Positions 16,842 through 27,290 of a DNA stretch of 64,000 nucleotides are shown piece by piece. The number at the start of each line of letters is the position of its first letter. Positions within the stretch are counted from its first letter, which is position 1. The stretch is from Palleronia sediminis (GTDB lineage: Bacteria > Pseudomonadota > Alphaproteobacteria > Rhodobacterales > Rhodobacteraceae): contig NZ_SNAA01000006.1 of assembly GCF_004358695.1 (NCBI RefSeq), forward strand, positions 89,480-153,479, written 5' to 3'. Below the pieces are notes generated by a model. That model saw nothing but the letters and a program-made list of their open reading frames with translations. It did not search any database and was not told the DNA's origin. The position numbers were made by a program, and so were the translations under genes.

Positions 16842-17696
16842 TCAGTGGACCATGACGACGGGCATTTTTGCCGTGTCGACAATGGTTTGCGTGTTCCCGC
16901 CCAACAGCGTCTCTTTCTCGTGGCTCTCGCTATAGGCGCCCATGATCATGAGATCGGCACCCAGATTCGCGCAATGGGCAAGAAGGTCCCGGCCGATGTT
17001 ACGGCTCTTTTCGAACCGCTCGACCGTGGCCGTGACGCCACGGATATGCAGGTATTTCACGAGGTCCTCGGCCGAGGCGCCATGGATTTCCTCGCCCGCC
17101 GTCAGGATCGAGACCTTGTCGGCCCCTTCGATCAGGCCGGGCGTCAGCGCGACGGCGCGGGCGGCCTCGCTCGACCCGTTCCAGGCTATGGCGACATGGC
17201 TGCCAAGCGTGTCCGACACCTTGTCGGTGGGCGGGCACATCATCACCGGGCGACCCGAGTGAAACAGCGCGGCCTTGAGCGTATTGTGCCCGAGGTTGCG
17301 GTCGACGTCGGGCTTGGCCACGCAGATCAGGTCGGCGAGGCGCCCGTGGCGCCGGATCGTGTCGACCTGCCGGCCCTTGTCCTCGAGCCAGGAGGCCGTC
17401 GCGGTCTGCCCTTCGGGGGCGCCGTCGAGGTCGAGGTTCAGCTTTTCGGCCAGCACGCGCAGTTCGTCGCGCATTCCCGCCTCTTCGGAGTCGGCGACCT
17501 GCGCCGCCTGTTCCAGCATCTGTTTCTTGAGAAAGGCGGGGACATGCACCCCGTAAGGAATCCAGTCCTCGGGGCGGGCCCGCGAGTGGAGGATTTCGAC
17601 ATGCGCCTTGTAGCGCCGGGCAAGGGCCGCCGCGTGGGCAAGGACGTTGTCGCCCTTGCCATCGCCGCGCACCGGAACCAGGAGTTTGCGGATCAT
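16842..17696 (-). CDS. Universal stress protein, two UspA domains
   Basis: 284 residues in two tandem UspA-like domains; the second contains VAIAWNGSSEAARAV and ends with MIMGAYSESHEKETLLGGNT and MPVVMVH. The classical G-x2-G-x9-G(S/T) nucleotide loop is only partly preserved (LLGGNT). It begins 10 bp after the fhs stop, so it is inside the oxalate/C1 operon. Usp proteins often accompany anion transporters as regulators; the tct genes follow 149 bp downstream. Exact role unknown. Confidence 0.85.
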   Translation of the reverse strand: MIRKLLVPVRGDGKGDNVLAHAAALARRYKAHVEILHSRARPEDWIPYGVHVPAFLKKQMLEQAAQVADSEEAGMRDELRVLAEKLNLDLDGAPEGQTATASWLEDKGRQVDTIRRHGRLADLICVAKPDVDRNLGHNTLKAALFHSGRPVMMCPPTDKVSDTLGSHVAIAWNGSSEAARAVALTPGLIEGADKVSILTAGEEIHGASAEDLVKYLHIRGVTATVERFEKSRNIGRDLLAHCANLGADLMIMGAYSESHEKETLLGGNTQTIVDTAKMPVVMVH

Positions 17697-17706
17697 TCCA
17701 GTTCTC

Positions 17707-19383
17707 CTAGAAAAGGCCCTCGATCAAGCCTTGGTCGTTGAGCCTGATCGACTCCGAGGACGGAACCCTCGGCAGACCGGGCATGGTCATGATCTCGCCG
17801 CAGATCGCCACGATGAACCCGGCGCCGGCCGAGAGACGGACCTCGCGGATCGGGACGGAGTGGCCATCCGGCGCGCCGCGGCGGTTCGGATCGGTCGTGA
17901 AGGAATATTGCGTCTTGGCCATGCAGATCGGCAAGTGCCCGTATCCCGCCTCTTCCCACTGCTTGAGCTGGTCGCGGATCTTCTTGTCGGCGAGAACCTC
18001 GTCGGCGCGATAGATCTTTTGCGCGATGGTCTCGATCTTTTTGAAAAGCGGCATGTCGTCGGGATAGAGCGTCTTGAAATCCGCCTCGCCGCTTTCGGCG
18101 ATCTCGACCACGCGGCGGGCCAGATCCTCGATCCCCTTGGAGCCGTCGGCCCAGTGCTTGCACAGGATCGCCTCGGACCCGAGGCTCTTGACGTAGTCGC
18201 GGACCGCGTCGACCTCGGCATCGGTATCGCCGGCGAAGTGGTTGATCGCCACGACCGCGGGGACGCCGAACTTCTTGATGTTCTCGATATGCCGCCCGAG
18301 GTTGGCGCAGCCCTTGTTGACCGCGTCAATATTCTCGGCGCCGAGATCCTGCTTGAGGACACCGCCGTTCATCTTCATCGCGCGGATCGTGGCCACGATG
18401 ACCACCGCCGAGGGGGCGATGCCTGCCTTGCGGCACTTGATGTCCATGAACTTCTCGGCGCCGAGATCGGCCCCGAAGCCCGCTTCGGTCACGACGTAAT
18501 CGGCCAGCTTGAGCGCGGTCCTGGTCGCCACGACCGAGTTGCAGCCATGCGCGATGTTCGCGAACGGCCCGCCATGCACGAAGGCGGGGTTGTTCTCGAG
18601 CGTCTGCACGAGGTTGGGCTGCATCGCGTCCTTGAGCAGCACGGTCATCGCGCCGTCGGCCTTGATGTCGCGGCAGGTGACGGGTTTGCGGTCGCGGGTG
18701 TAGGCGACGATGATGTTGCCGAGCCGCTCCTGCAGGTCTTCTAGGTCGGTGGCGAGGCACAGGATCGCCATGACCTCGGACGCCACGGTGATGTCGAAGC
18801 CCGCCTGCGACGGGAAGCCGTTGGCCACCCCGCCGAGCGAGGTCACGATATCGCGCAGCGCGCGGTCGTTCATGTCCATCACCCGGCGCCAGACGACGCG
18901 GCGACTGTCGATCTGGAGGTCGTTGCCCCAGTAGATGTGGTTGTCGATCATCGCCGACAGCAGGTTGTGCGCGCTGGTGATCGCGTGGAAGTCGCCCGTG
19001 AAATGCAGGTTCATCTCTTCCATGGGAACGACCTGCGCATAGCCGCCGCCCGCCGCGCCGCCCTTCATGCCGAAGCAGGGGCCGAGGCTCGCCTCGCGAA
19101 TGCAGATCGCGGCCTTCTTGCCGATGGCGTTCAGCCCGTCGCCGAGGCCGACGGTCGTGGTCGTCTTGCCCTCGCCCGCGGGGGTCGGGTTGATCGCCGT
19201 CACGAGGATCAGCTTGCCGTCCTTGTTTCCGGCCTGGCGCGCGATGAAATCGGCGCTGACCTTGGCCTTGTCATGCCCGTAGGGCACCAGGTCGGCCGGC
19301 TCGATCCCGAGCTTCTGGCCGATCTCCTGGATGGGCTTCTTCTGCGCTTCGCGCGCGATCTCGATATCCGTCTTGAACGCCAT
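17707..19383 (-). CDS. fhs: Formate-tetrahydrofolate ligase
   Basis: 558 residues, normal for the family. It makes 10-formyl-THF from formate, THF and ATP. The P-loop-like [11 protein letters not shown] and the [19 protein letters not shown] region are intact. In an oxalate context it captures formate released from formyl-CoA for biosynthesis or a serine cycle. It is 21 bp downstream of the formyltransferase-like gene, so both act at the formyl-THF node. In M. extorquens the homologue is called FtfL. Confidence 0.95.
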   Translation of the reverse strand: MAFKTDIEIAREAQKKPIQEIGQKLGIEPADLVPYGHDKAKVSADFIARQAGNKDGKLILVTAINPTPAGEGKTTTTVGLGDGLNAIGKKAAICIREASLGPCFGMKGGAAGGGYAQVVPMEEMNLHFTGDFHAITSAHNLLSAMIDNHIYWGNDLQIDSRRVVWRRVMDMNDRALRDIVTSLGGVANGFPSQAGFDITVASEVMAILCLATDLEDLQERLGNIIVAYTRDRKPVTCRDIKADGAMTVLLKDAMQPNLVQTLENNPAFVHGGPFANIAHGCNSVVATRTALKLADYVVTEAGFGADLGAEKFMDIKCRKAGIAPSAVVIVATIRAMKMNGGVLKQDLGAENIDAVNKGCANLGRHIENIKKFGVPAVVAINHFAGDTDAEVDAVRDYVKSLGSEAILCKHWADGSKGIEDLARRVVEIAESGEADFKTLYPDDMPLFKKIETIAQKIYRADEVLADKKIRDQLKQWEEAGYGHLPICMAKTQYSFTTDPNRRGAPDGHSVPIREVRLSAGAGFIVAICGEIMTMPGLPRVPSSESIRLNDQGLIEGLF

Positions 19384-19404
19384 CTTGTTCTGTCCCCGTC
19401 CTGA

Positions 19405-20319
19405 TTATTGTCCGAGCTTGTCGCCGACGGCGAGCCCGGTTGCCGCGGCCCAGTCGGCCGCCGGTTGCTTGTCGCCGCCAGCGGGGCGCACGCGCTTGAG
19501 CACGATGCGCCCGCCATTGCCCTGAACGGTCACGCCGCCATCGTCGATCGCGACGATCTCGCCGGGGGTGCCGTCGCCATCGGCGCGGGCGCTGTCATAA
19601 AGCTGCACCGTCTCGCCCTTGTACGTGGTCGAGGCGCCGGGTGCGGGGTTGGCCGCGCGGATCTTGTTGTATTCGCCGGCGATCGGGGCGGACCAGTCGA
19701 CCACCGCATCGGCCTTGCGGAACCAGCTTTCGTAAGACCCTTCGTCAAGGCGCTGGTCGTGACGGATGATGACGCCCGCCTTTACCAGGTCGAGCGATTC
19801 CATCATCGCATCGACGCCCATCGGAAAGAGCTTCTTGAAATACACATCGCCCAGCGTCTCGTCGGGGCCGATCTCGCAGGTTTTCTGAAGCAGGATCGGG
19901 CCTTCGTCGAGACCGTCATCGGGCCAGAAGATCGTGAGCCCGGTGCGCGTCTTGCCCATGGCGATCGGCCAGTTGATCGAGGACGGGCCGCGATGCAGCG
20001 GGCAGAGCGACGGGTGATACTGGAACGTGCCGTATTTCGGCGCGTTGCGGACCTCTTCGGGGACGAAGAGCAGTACATAGGCCATCATGCAGATATCGGC
20101 GTCGAAGCTCTTCATCAGCTCGAGCGCCTCGGGCGTCTTCCACGACGCGGGCTGGTGCAGGTCGATGCCGCGCTCGCGGGCCAGTTCGGCCAGCGGATCC
20201 TCGGGCTTGCCCTCCTTGGTGGGGGCCGTGCAGACCGCGACGACGTTCTCGCCGCGCTCGAGCAGCTTTTCGAGGACCGCCTTTCCGAAGGCCTGTTGGC
20301 CGTGAACCACTATTCGCAT
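19405..20319 (-). CDS. Stand-alone formyltransferase-fold protein like the hydrolase domain of 10-formyl-THF dehydrogenase
   Basis: 304 residues, starting at ATG 20319 behind GGGAGG. The sequence follows the N-terminal hydrolase domain of ALDH1L1 rather than ordinary methionyl-tRNA formyltransferase: YHPSLCPLHRGPSSINWP holds the catalytic His, and FWPDDGLDEGPILLQK holds the catalytic Asp. The aldehyde dehydrogenase and carrier domains of ALDH1L1 are absent. It sits between frc and fhs in the oxalate operon. Plain hydrolysis of 10-formyl-THF would waste the ATP spent by Fhs, so direct formyl transfer between formyl-CoA and THF is an attractive alternative (inference). A start-tRNA formyltransferase is unlikely. 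Confidence 0.8.
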   Translation of the reverse strand: MRIVVHGQQAFGKAVLEKLLERGENVVAVCTAPTKEGKPEDPLAELARERGIDLHQPASWKTPEALELMKSFDADICMMAYVLLFVPEEVRNAPKYGTFQYHPSLCPLHRGPSSINWPIAMGKTRTGLTIFWPDDGLDEGPILLQKTCEIGPDETLGDVYFKKLFPMGVDAMMESLDLVKAGVIIRHDQRLDEGSYESWFRKADAVVDWSAPIAGEYNKIRAANPAPGASTTYKGETVQLYDSARADGDGTPGEIVAIDDGGVTVQGNGGRIVLKRVRPAGGDKQPAADWAAATGLAVGDKLGQ

Positions 20320-20385
20320 GTATCCTCCCGCAATTTTACCGGGCGGACGGCGCACGCACGCCGCCCGCGAACGTCGCTTTCGGCG

Positions 20386-21660
20386 TCAGGCCGCCGATTT
20401 CTCCTTCGGTTTCCCGACCGCGCCCGAGCCCACGATGCGGTCGAGATCCTCGCCCGAATAGCCCAGCACCTCACTCAGGATCTCGGTCGTGTGTTCGCCC
20501 AGAAGCGGCGAACGCGTCACCTCGACGGGGCTGTCGGACAACTTGATCGGGCAGCCGACGGACAGGTACTCGCCCCGCTCGGGGTGATCGACGCGAACCA
20601 TCGTGCCAGTCTGGTACAGCCCCTCGTCCTCCGAGATTTCCTTCATCGACAGGATCGGGCCGACCGGGATGTTGAGCGGGTTGCAGATATCCATGACCTC
20701 GAACTTGGTCTTGGTCATGGTCCAGTCCTCGATACGACCGAAGATCATGTTGAGCTTGTCGAGCCGCTCGGCCGGGGTGCGGAAGCCGTCCGCATCCTTC
20801 CATTCGGGCGCGCCGATCACGTCGCAGACCTGGTCCCAGACGGCGGCCTGCGTGATGAAATAGGTGTAGGCGTTGGGGTCGGTTTCCCATCCCTTGCATT
20901 TGAGGATGCGCCCCGGCTGTCCGCCGCCCGAGTCGTTGCCGGCCCGCGGCACGGCCTCGCCAAAGGGGATGCCCTCGCCGTATTGCGAGTACTCCCTGAG
21001 CGGCCCCCGCTGGAGACGCTGTTGGTCGCGCATCTTGACCCGCGCCAGGTTCAGCACCGAGTCCTGCATCGCGCAGGACACCTTTTGCCCCTTGCCGGTC
21101 TTTTCACGCTGGAACAGCGCCGTGACGATGCCGAGGCACAGGTGAAGCCCGGTGCCCGAGTCGCCGATCTGCGCGCCCGTGACCAGCGGCGGCCCATCGC
21201 GGAAGCCGGTGGTCGAGGCCGAGCCGCCGGCGCATTGCGCGACGTTCTCGTAGACCTTGCAATCCTGGTACTTGCCGGGGCCGAACCCCTTGATCGAGGC
21301 CATGATGATCCGGGGATTGATCTCCTGGATGCGTTCCCACGGGAACCCCATGCGGTCGAGCGCGCCGGGCGCGAAGTTCTCGACCAGCACGTCGCATTCC
21401 TCGATCAGCCGGGTCAGAACCTCCTTGCCGGCGTCGGTCTTGGGGTTCAGCTCGATCGACCTCTTGTTGTGGTTGAGCATCGTGAAATAGAGGCTGTCGG
21501 CCCCCGGTACGTCGACAAGCTGCTGGCGGGTGGCGTCGCCCACGCCGGGGCGTTCGACCTTGATGACGTCGGCGCCGAACCAGCCCAGGATCTGCGTGCA
21601 GGTCGGCCCGGATTGCACATGGGTGAAATCGAGAACCTTGATGCCTTCGAGAGCTTTCAT
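20386..21660 (-). CDS. frc: Formyl-CoA:oxalate CoA-transferase
   Basis: 424 residues, class III CoA-transferase; Oxalobacter FRC is 428. It moves CoA from formyl-CoA (or succinyl-CoA) to oxalate. The catalytic Asp lies at 167 in QIGDSGTG, matching Asp169 of Oxalobacter. The N-terminal [10 protein letters not shown] segment and a GGGQ loop (245-248) that closes over the CoA thioester are present. The ATG at 21660 gives the family N-terminus; the long upstream open frame overlaps oxc and is not used. It is 20 bp after oxc. Confidence 0.93.
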   Translation of the reverse strand: MKALEGIKVLDFTHVQSGPTCTQILGWFGADVIKVERPGVGDATRQQLVDVPGADSLYFTMLNHNKRSIELNPKTDAGKEVLTRLIEECDVLVENFAPGALDRMGFPWERIQEINPRIIMASIKGFGPGKYQDCKVYENVAQCAGGSASTTGFRDGPPLVTGAQIGDSGTGLHLCLGIVTALFQREKTGKGQKVSCAMQDSVLNLARVKMRDQQRLQRGPLREYSQYGEGIPFGEAVPRAGNDSGGGQPGRILKCKGWETDPNAYTYFITQAAVWDQVCDVIGAPEWKDADGFRTPAERLDKLNMIFGRIEDWTMTKTKFEVMDICNPLNIPVGPILSMKEISEDEGLYQTGTMVRVDHPERGEYLSVGCPIKLSDSPVEVTRSPLLGEHTTEILSEVLGYSGEDLDRIVGSGAVGKPKEKSAA

Positions 21661-21680
21661 CGCATTCACTTTCAAACCGT

Positions 21681-23447
21681 TCAGATTTTCTTGGCTTGCG
21701 GATAGCGCGCCTGCGCCACCACCGATGAGGGGTTGAGGTTGCCGATATTGCCGCTTTCCTTGCCCGCCGCGGGGTCGATGGCGGCGTTGATGAGGGTCGG
21801 CACGCCGCTCGACAGCGCTTCTTCGACGGCCTGGCGCAGCTCGTCGGGGTTCTTGGCCCACACGCCCTTGCCGCCGAAAGCCTCCATCATCTTGTCGTAG
21901 CGGGCATCCTTGACGAAAACGGTGGTCGCCGGATCGTCGCCGCCGCCCCAGTTCTCGCCATCGCCGCGATAGATGCCGTTATTGTTGAAGATCACGATGC
22001 AAACCGGCAGGTTGTAGCGGCAGATCGTTTCGACCTCCATTCCGCAGAACCCGAAGGCGCTGTCGCCCTCGACCGCGAGAACCTGCTGGCCGGTCTCGAC
22101 GGCGGCGGCGATCGCCGCGCCCATGCCGATGCCCATCACGCCCCAGGTGCCCACGTCGATGCGGTGGCGGGGCTTGTGGATGTTGATGATCGACCGCGCC
22201 ATATCGAGCGTGTTGGCCCCCTCGTTGACGAGGATCGTGTCGGGCCGGTCGGTGATCGCCTGTTTCAGCACGCCGAGCGCGGCGTGGTAGTCCATCGGGT
22301 CGTTGTTGTTCTGCAGCCGCGCCGACATCTTTTCCATGTTGGCCGTCGCCTTGGAGTTGACCGCGTCGAGCCACTCTTTCGGCGGGGCGATATCGGTGCC
22401 CTTCATCCCGTCGAGCAGCGCGCGCGCGCAGGATCCGACATCGCCGACCAGCGGCGCGGCGATCTCGACGTTGCTGTCCATCTCTTCGGGGTCGATGTCG
22501 ATCTGGATGAACCGCTTGGACCCCGGCTCGCCCCATTGCTTGCCCTTGCCGTGGCTCAGCAGCCAGTTGATGCGCGCGCCCATCATGATGACGCAATCGC
22601 TTTCCTTGAGCACGAGCGACCGCGCGGCGGCCGCGCATTGCGGATGGGTGTCGGGCAGGATGCCCTTGGCCATCGACATGGGCAGGAACGGATATCCGGT
22701 GGTCTCGACCAGTTCGCGGATCACGTCGTCGGACTGGTCGTAGGCCGCGCCCTTGCCGATCACGATCAGCGGACGCTCGGCCGTTTTCATGACGTCGATG
22801 GCGCGCGCGACCGCCTCTTCCGAGGGGCGGGTGCGGGGCGCGGGGTCGATCACCTTGACCAGCGTCTTTTCACCCTCGGCCGCCTTCATCACCTGGCCCA
22901 GCATGGCGCCCGGAATGTCGAGGTAGACCCCGCCCGGCCGGCCGCTGACGGCGCTGCGGATGGCGCGGGCCACGGCGATGCCGATATCCTCGGCGTGGTT
23001 GAGGCGATAGGCGGCCTTGCAGAAGGGGCGGGCGATGGCGAGCTGGTCCATCTCTTCGTAGTCGCCCTGCGCGAGGTCGACGATCTCGCGTTCGCTCGAG
23101 CCCGAGATCAGGATCATCGGCCAGCAATTCGTCGTCGCGTTGGCCACGGCGGTCAGCCCGTTGAGAAAGCCGGGCGCCGAGACGGTCATGCACACGCCCG
23201 GCTTCTTGGTCAGGAAACCCGCGACCGACGCGGCATAGCCCGCGTGCTGCTCGTGGCGGAACGAGATCACCCGCATCCCCTGCGCCTGGGCATAGCGGCC
23301 CAGATCGGTGATCGGGATGCCGGGCACGTTGTAGATGGTGTTCAGCCCGTTGAGCTTGAGTGCGTCGATGAGCAGATGAAACCCGTCGGTGAGCTCGCCC
23401 TCTTCGCTGGCCGGTTCGCCGTGCAGCTGATGCGCAGTCGCTGACAT
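21681..23447 (-). CDS. oxc: Oxalyl-CoA decarboxylase
   Basis: 588 residues, ThDP-dependent. It converts oxalyl-CoA to formyl-CoA and CO2. The cofactor-activating Glu is in [11 protein letters not shown] (about residue 66), and the ThDP/Mg motif [14 protein letters not shown] is in the C-terminal third with FNNNGIYRG. The overall sequence follows OXC rather than acetolactate synthase. The start at 23447 was chosen for the family-like N-terminus. It is the first enzyme gene after gntR, with an 81-bp gap. Confidence 0.95.
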   Translation of the reverse strand: MSATAHQLHGEPASEEGELTDGFHLLIDALKLNGLNTIYNVPGIPITDLGRYAQAQGMRVISFRHEQHAGYAASVAGFLTKKPGVCMTVSAPGFLNGLTAVANATTNCWPMILISGSSEREIVDLAQGDYEEMDQLAIARPFCKAAYRLNHAEDIGIAVARAIRSAVSGRPGGVYLDIPGAMLGQVMKAAEGEKTLVKVIDPAPRTRPSEEAVARAIDVMKTAERPLIVIGKGAAYDQSDDVIRELVETTGYPFLPMSMAKGILPDTHPQCAAAARSLVLKESDCVIMMGARINWLLSHGKGKQWGEPGSKRFIQIDIDPEEMDSNVEIAAPLVGDVGSCARALLDGMKGTDIAPPKEWLDAVNSKATANMEKMSARLQNNNDPMDYHAALGVLKQAITDRPDTILVNEGANTLDMARSIINIHKPRHRIDVGTWGVMGIGMGAAIAAAVETGQQVLAVEGDSAFGFCGMEVETICRYNLPVCIVIFNNNGIYRGDGENWGGGDDPATTVFVKDARYDKMMEAFGGKGVWAKNPDELRQAVEEALSSGVPTLINAAIDPAAGKESGNIGNLNPSSVVAQARYPQAKKI

Positions 23448-23528
23448 TGTCTGTTCTCTCCCCGAAATAACCTTGGGCCGGTCCGTGGCCCTGTCGTGAT
23501 GATGCAATCGGCCCGCGACCCAGGGGGG

Positions 23529-24245
23529 TCAGCCGGACCCCTCCCTTTCCTGCGGCGCCTGTTCGAGGCGCGGCCATGTCTCGGCGATATGGCTGTGCAG
23601 CTTCATCGTGTGTTCGCGCACCAGCCGCGCCGAAAGATCGGGGTCGCGGGATTCGAGCGCGTCGATGATCTCGAGGTGGTCGCCGACCGAACGGATGGCG
23701 CGGTCGGCCTCGGTCAGGGCACGGCGGCGCACGGCAAGCATGTGGGCGAACAGCCCGTCCGCCGTGGTGCGCAGCAGGCTGCACCCCGACAGGTCCAGAA
23801 TGTGCTGGTGGAACGCGATGTTCGCACGACCGTAGGCCTCGTAATCGCCGCGCCGCGCCTCGTCGCTATGGGCCATGGCCGACTTGCGCAGCGCGCGCAG
23901 ATCGGCGGGCGTCGCCCGTTCCGCCGCAAGGCGGGCCGCCATGCATTCGAGCGCGGCCCAGGTCACGATCATCTCGAGGATCTCGTCGAGTGACTTGCGC
24001 TTTACGAACGCGCCCTTGCGCGGGACGATCTCGACCAGCCCCTCCTGCGCCAGCCGCACCAGCGCCTCGCGGATCGGCGTCCGCGATATGCCGAGCTGCA
24101 TGGCGATGCTGCGCTCGTCGAGGCGCAGGTCGGTCGCGTCGTCATATATGTTCATGTCGAGGATCGCGGCGCGCAGGACGCCATAGGTATGATCCTTGAG
24201 GGTGAAGCTGGTCGAGATCGGGGCGAGCTTGCCGCTGATCGTCAT
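23529..24245 (-). CDS. GntR-family regulator, FadR/FCD type
   Basis: 238 residues from ATG 24245, which follows GGGGGAGG. The N-terminal winged helix-turn-helix (about 15-80) contains LDERSIAMQLGISRTPIREA, typical of GntR. The C-terminal FCD domain has candidate metal-ligand histidines at 146/148, 190 and 212 and probably binds a small carboxylate or acyl-CoA. It heads the oxc-frc train and is divergent from the isochorismatase-sucCD unit. Two perfect TGGTATACCA palindromes lie in its own promoter region, so it is the likely repressor/sensor of the oxalate regulon (inference). Confidence 0.88.
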   Translation of the reverse strand: MTISGKLAPISTSFTLKDHTYGVLRAAILDMNIYDDATDLRLDERSIAMQLGISRTPIREALVRLAQEGLVEIVPRKGAFVKRKSLDEILEMIVTWAALECMAARLAAERATPADLRALRKSAMAHSDEARRGDYEAYGRANIAFHQHILDLSGCSLLRTTADGLFAHMLAVRRRALTEADRAIRSVGDHLEIIDALESRDPDLSARLVREHTMKLHSHIAETWPRLEQAPQEREGSG

Positions 24246-24308
24246 CTGGCCTGCCTCCCCCTGTTGCGAGTCCCGAGATCGCGGCGTCGAATCTGCGTCG
24301 CCGTATCT

Positions 24309-24330
24309 GTTATGTGGTATACCATACACC
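24309..24330. promoter_or_regulatory. Candidate GntR operator in the gntR promoter
   Basis: The perfect palindrome TGGTATACCA at 24315-24324 is embedded in TTATGTGGTATACCATACA. It lies about 70 bp upstream of gntR and fits a GntR-family inverted-repeat operator, probably for autoregulation and control of oxc-frc. Confidence 0.7.
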
Positions 24331-24422
24331 TGCTGGATCATGCGTCAATCTATCCGATGCACCTTGGCGGCATCCGGTTTTCCGTGAAATACAACGGTCG
24401 AGGACCGCCATGCTTGACCGGT

Positions 24423-24441
24423 TTTGGTATGTGGTATACCA
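24423..24441. promoter_or_regulatory. Candidate GntR operator upstream of the isochorismatase-like gene and sucCD
   Basis: TTTGGTATGTGGTATACCA ends in the perfect palindrome TGGTATACCA (24432-24441); an outer pair TTTTGGTAT / ATACCAAAA also makes a longer inverted repeat. It is about 40 bp upstream of the GTG start at 24481, a position suited to repression. The rest of the 235-bp gntR-isochorismatase gap holds the divergent promoters and nothing else recognised. Confidence 0.7.
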
Positions 24442-24480
24442 AAAAGCTTAAAGGCAAGCCCGCTCCGAAAGGATTCCGCA

Positions 24481-25023
24481 GTGTTGATCAGGGCCCGTGA
24501 TTCGGCGCTTGTCGTCATCGACATGCAGGAGCGGCTCGTTCCCGCGATGCTGGCGCCGGCGCGAACCCTGCGAAACGCCGCCCTGCTGGTCGAGGCCGCC
24601 CGCGAAATGGATGTGCCGGTCCTGCTTACCGAACAATATCCCGCCGGTCTCGGCCGCACGGTCAAGGAACTCGCCGCTGCGGCCGAGGGCTATCCGGTCT
24701 TCGAAAAGGTCCATTTCTCCTGCATGGAAGACGGCGATTTCGCCGCCGCCATCAAGGCGCTGGACCGCCGCCAGATCGTGCTCGCCGGGATGGAGGCGCA
24801 TATCTGCGTCGTCCAGACCGCCGCCAGCCTGCTCGAACAGGGCTACGAGGTGTTCGTGGCCTCGGACGCGACCGCGTCGCGCACTGCCGAGAGCGAAGCT
24901 GCCTGCCTTCATCGGCTCAGCGCCGCCGGCGCGGGGATAGTGACGAGCGAGATGGTGGTGTTCGAATGGCTCGGCCGGGCCGGCACACCGGCCTTCAAGA
25001 AGATCCTTCCACGGATAAAATGA
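24481..25023 (+). CDS. Isochorismatase-family cysteine hydrolase
   Basis: 180 residues, GTG start preceded by AAAGGA. The family triad is visible: Asp in VVIDMQERL, Lys in FEKVHFSC, and the nucleophilic Cys in GMEAHICVVQTA. It resembles the YcaC/isochorismatase-like hydrolases that act on small amides or related esters, not siderophore isochorismatases. It directly follows an oxalate-regulon operator and is 36 bp before sucC, so an oxalate-related substrate such as oxamate or another short amide is plausible but unproven. Confidence 0.82.
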   Translation: MLIRARDSALVVIDMQERLVPAMLAPARTLRNAALLVEAAREMDVPVLLTEQYPAGLGRTVKELAAAAEGYPVFEKVHFSCMEDGDFAAAIKALDRRQIVLAGMEAHICVVQTAASLLEQGYEVFVASDATASRTAESEAACLHRLSAAGAGIVTSEMVVFEWLGRAGTPAFKKILPRIK

Positions 25024-25059
25024 CGAAAAACGCATGGCTACTGGGGGACGACACGACAG

Positions 25060-26253
25060 ATGAACATTCATGAATATCAGGCCAAGGAAGTCCTGGCCTC
25101 GTTCGGCGCGCCGGTCGCCAAGGGGGTGGCGATCACCTCGGCCGACGAGGCGGACTCGGCCATCGCGAGCTTGCCGGGCCCTGTCTGGGTGGTGAAATCG
25201 CAGATCCACGCCGGCGGGCGCGGCAAGGGGCGGTTCAAGGAGCTGGGCGACGACGCCAAGGGCGGCGTCCGGGTGTCGTTCTCGCCCGAGGAAGCCCGCG
25301 CCAATGTCGACGAGATGCTGGGCAACACCCTCGTCACCAAGCAGACCGGCCCCGCGGGCAAGCAGGTCAACCGCCTCTATATCGAGGATGGCGCCGATAT
25401 CGCGCGCGAGCTCTATTGCTCGGTCCTGGTCAATCGCGAGACGGGCAAGGTGTCGTTCGTCGCCTCGACCGAGGGCGGCATGGACATCGAGACCGTCGCC
25501 GAGGAAACGCCCGACAAGATCCACACGATCGACGTCGAGCCGTCGCAGGGCGTGACCGCCGAAACGGTGCAAGCGCTCGTTCAGGCGTTCGAGCTTGAGG
25601 GGCAGGCGGCCAGCCAGGCCGAGGACCTGTTCCCCGCGCTTTACCGCGCCTTCACCGAAACCGACATGAGCCTGCTCGAGATCAACCCGCTGGTCGTTCT
25701 CAAGGACGGTGCGCTGCGGGTGCTCGACGCCAAGGTGTCCTTCGACGACAACGCGAGCTTCCGCCAGGAAGGTCTGCAAAAGTATCGCGACCTCACCGAG
25801 GAAGACGAGAAGGAGATCGAGGCCTCCAAGCACGATCTGGCCTATGTCGCGCTCGACGGCGATATCGGCTGCATGGTGAACGGCGCCGGGCTGGCCATGG
25901 CGACCATGGACATCATCAAGCTCTACGGTGCCGAACCCGCGAACTTTCTCGACGTGGGCGGCGGCGCCAGCAAGGAAAAGGTGACGGCCGCCTTCAAGAT
26001 CATCACCGCCGATCCCGCCGTGAAAGGCATCCTCGTCAACATCTTCGGCGGCATCATGCGCTGCGACGTGATCGCCGAGGGTGTCGTGGCCGCCGTCAAG
26101 GAGGTCGGGCTTAAGGTTCCGCTCGTCGTCCGGCTCGAGGGCACCAAGGTCGACGAGGGCAAGGCGATCCTCAACGAAAGCGGGCTCGATGTGGTGGCGG
26201 CCGACGATCTCGACGACGCCGCCCAGAAGATCGTCAAGGCGGTGAAAGGCTGA
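25060..26253 (+). CDS. sucC: Succinyl-CoA synthetase beta subunit
   Basis: 397 residues. ATP-grasp N-terminal domain ([31 protein letters not shown]) and C-terminal domain with [16 protein letters not shown] and [14 protein letters not shown]. The C-terminal pattern is SucC rather than malate-CoA ligase MtkA. It makes succinyl-CoA from succinate, CoA and ATP, or runs in reverse in the TCA cycle. Position inside the oxalate regulon suggests supply of succinyl-CoA for starting oxalate activation (inference). A TCA-cycle copy could exist elsewhere. Confidence 0.92.
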   Translation: MNIHEYQAKEVLASFGAPVAKGVAITSADEADSAIASLPGPVWVVKSQIHAGGRGKGRFKELGDDAKGGVRVSFSPEEARANVDEMLGNTLVTKQTGPAGKQVNRLYIEDGADIARELYCSVLVNRETGKVSFVASTEGGMDIETVAEETPDKIHTIDVEPSQGVTAETVQALVQAFELEGQAASQAEDLFPALYRAFTETDMSLLEINPLVVLKDGALRVLDAKVSFDDNASFRQEGLQKYRDLTEEDEKEIEASKHDLAYVALDGDIGCMVNGAGLAMATMDIIKLYGAEPANFLDVGGGASKEKVTAAFKIITADPAVKGILVNIFGGIMRCDVIAEGVVAAVKEVGLKVPLVVRLEGTKVDEGKAILNESGLDVVAADDLDDAAQKIVKAVKG

Positions 26254-26257
26254 TCCC

Positions 26258-27157
<900 letters not shown>

Positions 27158-27290
27158 ACAGGCCGCGGAACGGAACGGAGCGGGGGCGGGGCATCGGCGA
27201 ATGCCCCGCCCCTTTCCATCTGCGCGCCCCGCTTGCCATCGTGGCGGGGGCGCGAGACCTTGTTGCAACCGACGAACCGAAGGACAGGCC

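Noticed and set aside
17707-17740. Frameshift or truncation at the fhs 3' end next to usp
   Set aside because: Length (558) and C-terminus are normal for Fhs; the 10-bp gap is ordinary operon packing.
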